Origin: Hyphomicrobium sp.
Lineage (GTDB): Bacteria; Pseudomonadota; Alphaproteobacteria; Rhizobiales; Hyphomicrobiaceae
Assembly: GCA_030609245.1 (NCBI GenBank)
Contig: JAUWCP010000075.1
Coordinates: 1 to 9,769, forward strand
DNA length: 9,769 nt
Reading direction: 5' to 3'
Shown in pieces: positions 1-6,168 of this stretch; positions within the stretch are counted from its first letter, which is position 1, and every line of letters begins with the position of its first letter. The notes under the pieces were generated by a model that worked only from the letters and a program-made list of their open reading frames with translations, was not told where the DNA came from and ran no database searches. The translations under genes and the position numbers were made by a program.

Positions 1-422
1 AGAATAAGACCCGTGGCAGCCTGCAACACGAGGAGAACGAGGAGAATCAAAACCATCGCGCGCGCAACCGGGTTGTGACCCAGATAGGGTCGCACATCAC
101 CGCGGATCAGCTCTTGTAGGTAGGTCTTGAACGCTGCTCCATAGCCGCGCCGGAACGGAAGGATGGCGGCCCACCTTGCGTGCCGATTTCCGATGAAGGC
201 CCAAATGATACGCCAAGCCAAATTGAGGGCGAAGACGTAGCCGAACCACACGTGGGTGGTCTTCAAAAGGAGCTTACCGCTGTCGGTGACGCCCAGCTCC
301 TTAGCATAGAGGAGAGTGGTACCGATGGCGGCCAGACCAAGAATGCAAATGAAGTTAATCCAATGGAACCATCGCGTTGAGAGGTCCCACACTGAATAGG
401 ACTGAAGGCTTCGACCGGACAT
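1..422 (-). CDS. Cytochrome b561-type di-haem membrane protein (Ni/Fe-hydrogenase b-type cytochrome family), 3' end cut off
   Basis: Integral membrane cytochrome b that would pass electrons between the quinone pool and a periplasmic or membrane partner. About 140 codons are visible before the reading frame leaves the window. The N-terminus has the family pattern RWFHW, with candidate haem ligand His20 opening membrane helix 1 (about 22-40). A second candidate ligand, His57, lies in KTTHVWFGY at the start of helix 2 (57-77). LGHNPVAR (His116) precedes helix 3 (about 120-140), and the missing part should hold helix 4. ATG 422 is chosen because the protein then begins just before the conserved helix and has GGAG 10 bases upstream. 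The frame is open further upstream, so a longer N-terminus is possible. It follows the cytochrome c gene on the same strand after 212 bases, suggesting a b-c pair. The family assignment is firm; the electron donor and acceptor are unknown. Confidence 0.85.
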   Translation of the reverse strand, partial: MSGRSLQSYSVWDLSTRWFHWINFICILGLAAIGTTLLYAKELGVTDSGKLLLKTTHVWFGYVFALNLAWRIIWAFIGNRHARWAAILPFRRGYGAAFKTYLQELIRGDVRPYLGHNPVARAMVLILLVLLVLQAATGLI

Positions 423-634
423 CGGTGCGGCGCTCCGCTCAATCGGTTCTTCGTAAAACACACCTTCGTTAGGCGGATGTACAGATTGTTATACGGCCGC
501 TCTCGGTTCAACAACGGACGGTCGCGAGATCATAGGGATCGGCTGGCGAATTTGCCAATCGGACCGTCACTCAAAATCACAGGAGCGGTCAACAAACTGT
601 GCAATCGTTCCTACTGTCCTGTCGCCGCCGCCAT

Positions 635-1117
635 CTACTGCTCCTGTAGGGTTTCAACGTAGTGCGTGAGCAGCAGCACACGGACATGGGGCGGCAGGGG
701 GTAGTCCCAATCCTTCTGGTCCCTGCTGAAGCGCTTCCAGAACTCCGGCATCTGGAAGGTCTCGTGCCCGGGCACCGCTTTCTTGCCCAAGATGATTTGA
801 TAGACGCGCCAAAACGGGAACGTGCCGCCATTGGCCTTGGCGATGGCGGTCAGGTCTGCGGGCGGCTCGATCAACAATTTTGCCATGGGGCCATCGCCCT
901 TGCCATTCGGGCCATGGCAGTTCGTGCAATGCCACTCGAAGTCACTCTTGCCTTCGCCGAGAACCGCCTCGTCGGGGCGCTCCTGCGCTGCCAAAGGGTG
1001 TGCCGCTCCTATGATCAACGCAACGCTCAGCAAGAGCGCGGGCGCGAGCCTTGACCCAAAGACCGGATTAGCTGCACGGTTCGAGGTAGGGGTTGAATGG
1101 CGCGGTTTGCTCAGCAT
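635..1117 (-). CDS. Secreted mono-haem class I cytochrome c
   Basis: Periplasmic electron carrier of 160 residues. A twin-Arg-free signal peptide is visible: a basic N-terminus, a hydrophobic core at about 24-44, and a likely cut after the Ala-Ala near residue 44. The single haem motif is CTNCH (Cys64, Cys67, His68), followed by GPNGKGDGP, typical of cytochrome cbb3/c-type monohaem domains. Met123 in FQMPEFW is the best candidate for the distal axial ligand, with Met78 as the alternative. The start at 1117 has AGAGGA six bases upstream. A strong FNR/FixK-type box (1216-1229) lies about 100 bases upstream, consistent with induction at low oxygen. It is probably co-expressed with the downstream cytochrome b gene and may be its redox partner. 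The exact enzyme complex served cannot be told from this protein alone. Confidence 0.9.
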   Translation of the reverse strand: MLSKPRHSTPTSNRAANPVFGSRLAPALLLSVALIIGAAHPLAAQERPDEAVLGEGKSDFEWHCTNCHGPNGKGDGPMAKLLIEPPADLTAIAKANGGTFPFWRVYQIILGKKAVPGHETFQMPEFWKRFSRDQKDWDYPLPPHVRVLLLTHYVETLQEQ

Positions 1118-1547
1118 GGAAATCCTCTTAGTGACCTAACTTCATTTGCGGCGGAGGTCTCCTCACGCATTGTCTGGCACGAATTTGACATTGCCATACC
1201 AAGACGTCAGCGACGTTGATGCGGGTCAAATGAGGGTGAGAGGCGCGGTCTCGCAACGGCTAAAGACACAGGTCAGCTTCGAGTCTGAACAAAGAGGCAT
1301 GATCTGTTTAAGCGGGGGCCAAGATTTGAAACCTAGCATACGCAGCTAACCAAAGGTTTGGTAAGGCTTAAAATGGAGCACGCGGGGGCGTCACTGAGGT
1401 CTGCTTTACGCCAGGAGCAACCAATTGGCCGGACCCGCGGAATATCCAATCAGTGCCAAGAGCGGACATTTGGCCAATACTTCGTCGTCAACGAATGCGA
1501 CGAGTTGGCTAGCTTAGCATCACTGTCGCGTGGCATCTTTGGGGTGC
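1118..1547. other. 430-base non-coding interval upstream of cytochrome c
   Basis: No convincing coding region on either strand; the short ORFs here have no Shine-Dalgarno and no family character. It holds the FNR/FixK-type box at 1216-1229 and a 14-base palindrome ACCAAA-GG-TTTGGT at 1349-1362. The stretch at about 1400-1480 contains short palindromes (CCAATTGG, TTGGCCAA) and may be a decayed interspersed repeat. Confidence 0.6.
1216..1229. promoter_or_regulatory. FNR/FixK-type operator upstream of cytochrome c
   Basis: The sequence TTGATGCGGGTCAA (on the minus strand TTGACCCGCATCAA) matches the TTGAT-N4-ATCAA consensus of CRP/FNR-family anaerobic regulators at nine of ten defined positions. 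It lies 99-112 bases upstream of the cytochrome c start. If it acts as a class II site centred at -41.5, transcription would begin near 1181. The motif match is seen directly; the regulator's identity is inferred. Confidence 0.75.
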
Positions 1548-2285
1548 CTAATCGCGGCGTCCGGCCACTTTGATCTCGTTGATCACATCGTCGACGCCAA
1601 GGAGGCACCACGCGTCGCTCTCGGCTCTCTCACGCTCTATTTCGGTTGGCACGAACCCTGTGAGCGTTACCACAAATCCGCTAACTCTGACGCCGATCTG
1701 GTTGGCGTCAATGAAGGGATCCTTGTCGAAGGCGATGCGTAGGGCCTCAGCGACGTGATCGGAACTGTCATCCTCGGGCGGGTCCACCTCTATGCCGTTT
1801 ACGACATCACGGGTTCCCGGGATCCACCATGCAAGCAAGCCTGCAAGACGCCTGCTCTCCAGTCCAGGAACACGACCATTGAGCGTGACGATTCCGTCCG
1901 TCACCTCTATGTCCAACGAGCCATAGGATTGGGGCTGACCACCCTGCACGCTTTGAAACGAGCCGTGCCTTCGTTCTCTGATATCGAACCTCTTGAAGCT
2001 TAGCTCATCCAGGAAGGCATCGCGCAAATGGGCCCTGATCTCGCCGTCTCCCATCTTATTTGCAGGCGCGACGTGCAAGCGATCGACGATCCCGTCGACT
2101 CCTGGAACCGCTCCGATGCGCTCGAGTGCCAATTTCTTGACCGCAACGCTGGGCGCCTCAGCTTCGACGGTCACCGAGCCATCATCATTAATGACAAGGT
2201 GAACGTGTTCCAGTTTGTGGTCGAGCCGAACCTCGCCTTTCAGCGCGGCACGTACATTGTCCAGGACTGATAGCTCTGCACTCAT
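1548..2285 (-). CDS. Triple-BON-domain protein, no signal peptide
   Basis: A 245-residue protein built of three BON units at about 8-73, 80-168 and 175-241. Each has the family pattern: an amphipathic helix, a strand pair around a V-x-x-G-x-V-x-L/V-x-G core (EVTDGIVTLNGRV in unit 2, RVSGFVVTLTGFV in unit 3), a second helix, and a closing V-x-x-V-x-N/D-x-I/L. Unit 1 has lost the glycine after its central strand. BON domains bind lipid or other ligands in OsmY-like envelope-stress proteins. Here there is no signal peptide or membrane helix, so the protein is probably cytosolic. The ATG at 2285 is preferred. A GTG at 2318 is in frame and would add 11 residues; neither has a strong Shine-Dalgarno. 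It lies 55 bases after the hibernation-factor gene and is probably in the same transcript. The molecular role is not known. Confidence 0.85.
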   Translation of the reverse strand: MSAELSVLDNVRAALKGEVRLDHKLEHVHLVINDDGSVTVEAEAPSVAVKKLALERIGAVPGVDGIVDRLHVAPANKMGDGEIRAHLRDAFLDELSFKRFDIRERRHGSFQSVQGGQPQSYGSLDIEVTDGIVTLNGRVPGLESRRLAGLLAWWIPGTRDVVNGIEVDPPEDDSSDHVAEALRIAFDKDPFIDANQIGVRVSGFVVTLTGFVPTEIERERAESDAWCLLGVDDVINEIKVAGRRD

Positions 2286-2340
2286 GAGTAATGTCTCAGG
2301 GTGTTCATTTCGCGCCACTAAGCAGCACGGCTATGTTGCC

Positions 2341-2907
2341 CTATTCCACGTGGTGCTTGCCAATAGGGCGAACGAACGTGGCTTGCGGGCCCTTGTCGCC
2401 GACGGCTTCCGAAAATCGCACTTCTTCGCCGACACGCAGGCCGTCGTAGTTGCCGTTCTCGACACTATTCCGGTGGAAGTAGATCTCACGGCCATCGGCT
2501 GATGCAATGAAGCCATGGTCTGTTTCCGGATGCAGCGCCGCGACGACGCCGTGCGGCGGAGCTTCGTGAGACTTCACCTGCCCTTGGTGTTTGCGCACGG
2601 CGTCTTGGAGCTGACGGCGTGCAGCCTGGAAGGCATCGCGGATCGTCACAAAAGCATCCTCATGCGCACCGGTGGCGGCCGGATCGCGGTTGATGACGAT
2701 GTCTGGCGCGCCTGGCAGGGTTATATGAATGCGTACGCAATAGATATCGCCTTTGTGATGGCGATGTTGCGGGCGGCCGATGACGACTCGCGCCGACGTG
2801 ATGCGCTCATAGAACTGCTCAAGCTTGTGCGTCTCCTCTCGAACTCGCGCTTCGATGGCGTCGGAATGGCCAATGTCCTCGAAGGCGATTTGGACGGGCA
2901 CCTGCAT
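2341..2907 (-). CDS. Ribosome-hibernation-type S30AE (HPF/RaiA) protein fused to a cold-shock domain
   Basis: 188 residues in two parts. Residues 1-105 form an S30AE domain of the HPF/RaiA/YfiA family, which occupies the decoding centre of the 30S subunit during starvation or stasis: N-terminal strand VQIAFEDIGHS, a helix ending in KLEQFYERI, and basic strand residues in GRPQHRHHKG. Residues 118-183 are a cold-shock OB fold with RNA-binding motifs DHGFIASADG and EIYFHRNSV. Long HPFs normally carry a different C-terminal dimerisation domain, so this one may couple ribosome parking to single-stranded RNA binding. The start at 2907 has AGGAAAG about 7 bases upstream. It is divergent from the XRE regulator across 200 bases and is followed by the BON gene. 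Family assignment of both halves is firm; the combined activity is inferred. Confidence 0.92.
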   Translation of the reverse strand: MQVPVQIAFEDIGHSDAIEARVREETHKLEQFYERITSARVVIGRPQHRHHKGDIYCVRIHITLPGAPDIVINRDPAATGAHEDAFVTIRDAFQAARRQLQDAVRKHQGQVKSHEAPPHGVVAALHPETDHGFIASADGREIYFHRNSVENGNYDGLRVGEEVRFSEAVGDKGPQATFVRPIGKHHVE

Positions 2908-3107
2908 AAAGGACTTTCCTCGTTCTTGCTGTTGGTCCGCTATGGTTCGGCATCGGCGGGCGCCTGGGGACCACCCACCATAGGGCTGCTAGGCAATGCT
3001 CCATTGATCTGTGTCATGCGCATTGAGGCAGTCTGAGAAATCCATGCAAATATCGCAGCACGCGAATGCACTGAGACGGCGGCGAATCCGGATGATGGTG
3101 AAGAACT

Positions 3108-3365
3108 ATGCACAAGAGAGCGACCTATGATCTGGCAGTTGGGCTTACGCTTCGAGAGCTCCATGAAGAACGCAAGGCGATGCGCTCAAAGGTTGCGCAG
3201 GCGCTCGAAGTCACGGAGCTGGCCGTAACGCGGATTGAGACTGGCGAAGAGAGGCTGACGGCGGGTGGCCTGATCCTGTTGCTGAGGATTTTCGACCTGT
3301 CGTGGGACGAGTTTATGCGGCACGTGGAGTCCAATCTGGATAAGGCCGAGGCCGAGATAATCTAA
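3108..3365 (+). CDS. Small XRE/Cro-C1-type helix-turn-helix regulator
   Basis: An 85-residue cytosolic DNA-binding protein consisting almost only of one helix-turn-helix domain at about 13-70. LRELHEERKAMR is helix 1, KVAQALEVTELAVTRIETGEERL covers the scanning and recognition helices and the typical I-E-x-G-E turn, and LILLLRIFDLSWDEFM closes the five-helix bundle. The ATG at 3108 has GGTGAAG just upstream. It reads away from the S30AE-CSD/BON pair across a 200-base shared promoter region, so it may regulate itself and that pair. No ligand or oligomerisation domain is attached. It could also be an antitoxin-like orphan, but no toxin gene adjoins it. The HTH assignment is firm; the target is inferred. 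Confidence 0.88.
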   Translation: MHKRATYDLAVGLTLRELHEERKAMRSKVAQALEVTELAVTRIETGEERLTAGGLILLLRIFDLSWDEFMRHVESNLDKAEAEII

Positions 3366-3374
3366 GGGTCTGGC

Positions 3375-3458
3375 ATGCCCTCTGATATTTATGACGGCGA
3401 CGCTGGCATCCGGCACGACCACACCGCTACCCTCCTCATGCGAACCGTCAATAAGTAG
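3375..3458 (+). CDS. Possible 27-residue microprotein behind the XRE gene
   Basis: An ATG nine bases after the XRE stop, with AAGGG six bases upstream of it, opens a 27-codon frame (begins MPSDIYDGDAGIRHDH) ending in TAG. Third positions are mainly G or C, as in the neighbouring genes. It is too short to recognise and may be chance. The opposite strand here is also open and less coding-like. Confidence 0.25.
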   Translation: MPSDIYDGDAGIRHDHTATLLMRTVNK

Positions 3459-3496
3459 CTCTCCACTTAAAGCATCAGACATGATGCTCCGCTTGC

Positions 3497-4507
3497 TCAG
3501 CCGCACCGGAATGCGGCCTCAGCCTCGCGCGCCAAGCACTCGCCGCGGCCTTGGTAGCGGGGGGAATAATGCAGCGTCACGAGCCGCTTCACATTGGCCA
3601 AGCGCGCTATCGTGCCCGCCTGATGTGCCGTCAGGTGCTGGCGCTCGGCAGCCCTGTCCCTATCTGCCTCCAAGAACCCTGCTTCAATGAATAGGGTGTC
3701 GGCATCGCTTGTGAGCGAGACGACACGCGCGACATTTGCGTCAGTGAACGCGCAATCAACGACGTAAGCGATCTTTCGTCCCGAGGTAATGCGCATAATC
3801 TCTTTCTTGAGCGCACCAAGGGGAAGGTTTCGAGGCCGTTGCTCGCGCGGATTGGCCCACGTGACCTCAATAGGTGTCTCTTCCGGGCTGCCGCGAAGGA
3901 TCGCCTCCTTGAAAGTGCCAAGCCAGGGGCCGACGGCTAAGCCCATCGCCTCCACTTTATTTCGCCAGATGTTGATGTGAGCGCGCTCCTCAAGCGCGAA
4001 AGCGAGCACGGGGATGCCGTGGTCGATCGTCGCTGCGCGGACCCTAAAGCCCGGCTCCTCCAGCAGAACCCCCTCCTCGGCCATTGTGCTCGGCACCTCC
4101 GCACGCTCGAAGGCCAGCCGCCCTGAAAACTGCCCACACGTGAGATGTCCCTTGTCGTCGATCTCGGTGACGCGAAAGACAGGGTTACCTTCGTAGCCCG
4201 CCACAAGGTTCCATGTGTAGGCCCTGAGCTTGTGCTCGATCCCATCGATCAGCCCGGGAGGGCCATAAAAGCTGACAACCTTTTCGCGACCGATAAAGCA
4301 ACTGAGCAGGTGGTCGAATCCCGAAAAGTGATCCATGTGCCGGTGGCTGACGAACACGTCACTCACGCGAAGGAGTTGGCGGGGCGAAAGCGGCGAGAGG
4401 TCGCCGAGGTCAAAGAGCAGGGCACGTTGCTCGAACACGAGATTAACGTAGAGGCCGGGATCACCGAATGGATCGTTAATGAGATGAGGGTCGAAGTGTC
4501 GCGGCAT
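3497..4507 (-). CDS. RNase Z-like metallo-beta-lactamase-fold hydrolase
   Basis: A 336-residue cytosolic metallohydrolase with the full RNase Z/ElaC metal-site set. SHRHMDH supplies His55, His57, Asp59 and His60. Other expected ligands are His163 in DHGIP, Asp251 in VVDCAFTD and His313 in LHYSPRY. HLTAHQAG (His291) matches the catalytic His-Ser-Thr segment. MGLAVGPWLGTFK resembles the conserved GP-x-x-G-x-x-K segment following the flexible arm in RNase Z. The family removes tRNA 3' trailers, but stress-cluster paralogues may have other substrates. The N-terminus (NDPFGDPGLYV leading to LLFDLGD) fits the ATG at 4507, yet no Shine-Dalgarno precedes it, so translation may be leaderless or weak. 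It stands alone, divergent from DUF3775 across 511 bases. The fold is sure, the substrate unknown. Confidence 0.88.
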   Translation of the reverse strand: MPRHFDPHLINDPFGDPGLYVNLVFEQRALLFDLGDLSPLSPRQLLRVSDVFVSHRHMDHFSGFDHLLSCFIGREKVVSFYGPPGLIDGIEHKLRAYTWNLVAGYEGNPVFRVTEIDDKGHLTCGQFSGRLAFERAEVPSTMAEEGVLLEEPGFRVRAATIDHGIPVLAFALEERAHINIWRNKVEAMGLAVGPWLGTFKEAILRGSPEETPIEVTWANPREQRPRNLPLGALKKEIMRITSGRKIAYVVDCAFTDANVARVVSLTSDADTLFIEAGFLEADRDRAAERQHLTAHQAGTIARLANVKRLVTLHYSPRYQGRGECLAREAEAAFRCG

Positions 4508-4567
4508 GGCGATGGATGTTGGAGTAGTGGGTGGTCAAGACGGTATCACTCTAATGCCCTTGCCGCG

Positions 4568-4591
4568 ATTGCTCGCTTACAGGCGAGCAAT
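4568..4591. repeat. Perfect 9-bp inverted repeat (hairpin or operator)
   Basis: ATTGCTCGC, then a six-base spacer, then GCGAGCAAT. It lies 61 bases upstream of the RNase Z-like start. Neither side has a T-run, so it is not a classical terminator; a protein-binding palindrome or a 5'-leader hairpin fits better. Confidence 0.6.
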
Positions 4592-4842
4592 GGCCGACCG
4601 ACGCACATCCTTTCCCGTCGCCTGTTGAACGCAAGACGAAGCTGATCGCGCCTGAGACAACTGAGACAGATTAAGCGGTCGCAAGAGACCTGGCGCTTGG
4701 CGTGCAGTGGAGCCGTAGGGCAGCGTCAGAATCGCTTTTCGGGGTCTGAGCTGGTAGCCGGATCCCATCTGCTGGTCCCGCTCCACAAATTTCGATTGGC
4801 TCGACGGATGATGTCGCATTATCGACCGTCAACTCGCCCCCA

Positions 4843-4856
4843 TTGACCTGCCTCAA
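4843..4856. promoter_or_regulatory. FNR/FixK-type operator upstream of the DUF3775 gene
   Basis: TTGACCTGCCTCAA matches TTGA-N6-TCAA in all eight core bases. It lies 163-176 bases upstream of the DUF3775 ATG. A class II site would give a transcript starting near 4891 with a leader of about 128 bases; TCTATTGG near 4878 could serve as the -10. The distance is longer than for the other boxes, so confidence is lower. Confidence 0.55.
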
Positions 4857-5018
4857 GGACATGAAGCCGCGGCCAAGTCTATTGGTGAGACCAAATTGCC
4901 ATTCGATCGAGCAGATCGCAGTGCCCCAAATTGGACAGGAGTCCACCGCCGCCCCGTTCACCGCTGAGATCTAGGTGAACCAACAGGCTTGCCGAGATCG
5001 CAATGCGGAGAAAGAAAA

Positions 5019-5444
5019 ATGAACGCGGTTGAACAAACGGAGCTTGAAATCTCGCCCGAGAGTGTCTGCTTCGTCATCATCAAGGCCCGAGAGTTTGACG
5101 TGAAGGACGCCGTGTCCGAGCCCGATCCAGGATCTAATCCGACGGACGACAAGATGACTGCCGTTCTTGAGGACCACAAGGATGACCCTGTGGTCCAGGA
5201 GCTGACGTCATTCATCGGAGCGATGAACGTTGACCAGCAGATCGAGCTTGTGGCGTTGGCCTGGCTCGGCCGGGGCGACTACTCGGCCGATGACTGGCCG
5301 AGCGTACGCGAGCAAGCAGCTGAGGCTCACAACGACAAGACGGCTAGCTATCTCCTCGGGATTCCGATGCTCGGCGACTTCCTCGAGGAGGGGCTGGCAA
5401 TGCTCGGATATTCTTGTGAGCCGTTTGAGATTAACCGGCTCTAA
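5019..5444 (+). CDS. DUF3775 domain protein
   Basis: A 141-residue protein matching the DUF3775 family by its recognisable blocks: ISPESVCFVIIKAREFDVKD near the N-terminus, GSNPTDDK, DDPVVQELTSFI, QIELVALAWLGRGDY in the middle, and ASYLLGIPMLGDFLEEGLAMLG at the end. It is acidic, mainly helical by appearance, and has no signal peptide or membrane helix. No function is established for the family that I know of. An in-frame TTG at 4989 would add ten residues. The ATG at 5019 is chosen because GGAG sits eight bases upstream and the family block begins soon after it. It is followed within eight bases by a GC-rich hairpin. An upstream FNR/FixK-type box suggests expression at low oxygen. Confidence 0.87.
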   Translation: MNAVEQTELEISPESVCFVIIKAREFDVKDAVSEPDPGSNPTDDKMTAVLEDHKDDPVVQELTSFIGAMNVDQQIELVALAWLGRGDYSADDWPSVREQAAEAHNDKTASYLLGIPMLGDFLEEGLAMLGYSCEPFEINRL

Positions 5445-5451
5445 TAGACGA

Positions 5452-5470
5452 GGGGCGCCGCCCCGTTTGT
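5452..5470 (+). terminator. Probable intrinsic terminator of the DUF3775 gene
   Basis: GGGGC, three-base loop, GCCCC, then GTTTGT, beginning eight bases after the stop codon. The stem is strong but the T-run is short and interrupted. Confidence 0.5.
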
Positions 5471-5763
5471 CACCAAGTGTTGCGCGCGCGACTCGCGGCC
5501 ACGTCTCTTCTTCGAGGAGGAGAGGTGCCGGATATGGCAGGCGAGTGGGACCTTAGCATTTGACCCAATGCGGGCCTTCTGCGATTCCGCGCAAATTGAA
5601 TGGTGTCCGCAACATTCGCCTCAGCAGCCACCTCTCGGACCCGATCTGCCAGGGTCACCCGTCGTTACGGGCTTGGCACGGCATGGCCAATTTGCCTGGC
5701 CCTTTTCCGATAGCTTGGGAAGGACGTTCTCTTCGCCACTCCTGGGGCAGATGAGCCCTTATC

Positions 5764-5815
5764 GCGCCAACGAATGCTTCAGCACGGCGTTTCCAGCTGA
5801 AGCATTCATTGGCGC
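5764..5815. repeat. 52-base inverted repeat, 20-base arms with one mismatch
   Basis: The left arm is GCGCCAA, C, GAATGCTTCAGC and the right arm is GCTGAAGCATTC, A, TTGGCGC, around a 12-base spacer (5784-5795). Nineteen of 20 positions pair; the one mismatch is C opposite A. It ends 30 bases beyond the stop of the 95-residue gene. There is no T-run on either side. It may be a bidirectional transcription barrier, an mRNA 3'-end stabiliser, or a palindromic repeat element. Confidence 0.8.
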
Positions 5816-5844
5816 TGCCGCCGCACAAATCACCGCGCGCGCTA

Positions 5845-6132
5845 TCAGGAACGTCGCACAGCCCCAGGGCTGCAAAGTTCGGGGTGCGTGGCCAAGAAAT
5901 GGCGCAGAGCCGCGAATAGCTCTTTCGCGTGACGGCGATCCCCTCTGTCGAGGGCTGCTCGAATATCTTCGATGATCATGATTCTAATCTTATCGGGACC
6001 ATGCCGCTGTTTTAGCAGGTAGCTAGCGAGTGCGGCCGCTGCGATTTCAAACAGGTGTTCGTGCTCGGCAAGCGCCAAAACCTCTTCTTCCGTCAGACCG
6101 GAAAAGGCGATGCAATCCTCCAGAGTTATCAT
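5845..6132 (-). CDS. Conserved small helical protein linked to phaC
   Basis: A 95-residue protein without signal peptide or membrane segment. It is predicted by eye to be almost all helical: LTEEEVLALAEHEHLFEIAAA, then the pair around KIRIMIIEDIRAALDRGD and AKELFAALRHFLATHPEL. The start MITLEDCIAFSGLTEEEV resembles a hypothetical-protein family I associate with Hyphomicrobiales; no function is known to me. The ATG at 6132 lies 36 bases after the phaC stop on the same strand, with a GAGAG-type ribosome-binding site, so it is likely the last gene of the hsp20-phaC transcript. A role in storage-granule or stress biology is only suggested by position. The ATG and frame are well supported; the function is open. 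Confidence 0.75.
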   Translation of the reverse strand: MITLEDCIAFSGLTEEEVLALAEHEHLFEIAAAALASYLLKQRHGPDKIRIMIIEDIRAALDRGDRRHAKELFAALRHFLATHPELCSPGAVRRS

Positions 6133-6168
6133 TGTCGCTCTCGTTGTTCGTAGTGGCGGGTAGAGCCG

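Larger units (their letters stand above)
4508..5018. other. 511-base divergent intergenic region between RNase Z-like and DUF3775 genes
   Basis: No supported gene on either strand. It contains a 9-bp perfect inverted repeat at 4568-4591 and an FNR/FixK-type box at 4843-4856. The DUF3775 ribosome-binding site GGAG lies at 5007-5010. The rest shows nothing recognisable. Confidence 0.6.
5445..5844. other. 400-base intergenic region between convergent genes
   Basis: Both flanking genes point into it. No reading frame has a ribosome-binding site or family character. It contains a probable terminator of the DUF3775 gene (5452-5470) and the 52-base inverted repeat at 5764-5815. The roughly 290 bases between them show only a small TTGGC/GCCAA hairpin near 5670 and nothing else recognised. 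Confidence 0.55.

Noticed and set aside
3186..3506. 106-codon minus-strand ORF overlapping the XRE gene
   Set aside because: Two thirds is antisense to the well-supported HTH gene; the remainder has no ribosome-binding site evidence and poor GC3.
4145..4645. 166-codon plus-strand ORF
   Set aside because: Mostly antisense to the RNase Z-like gene, which carries all its catalytic motifs; a GC-rich shadow frame.
5470..5975. ORFs on both strands within 5470-5975 (62 codons minus, 135 codons plus)
   Set aside because: No ribosome-binding sites or recognisable domains; the plus-strand one reads through the large inverted repeat and antisense to the 95-residue gene.
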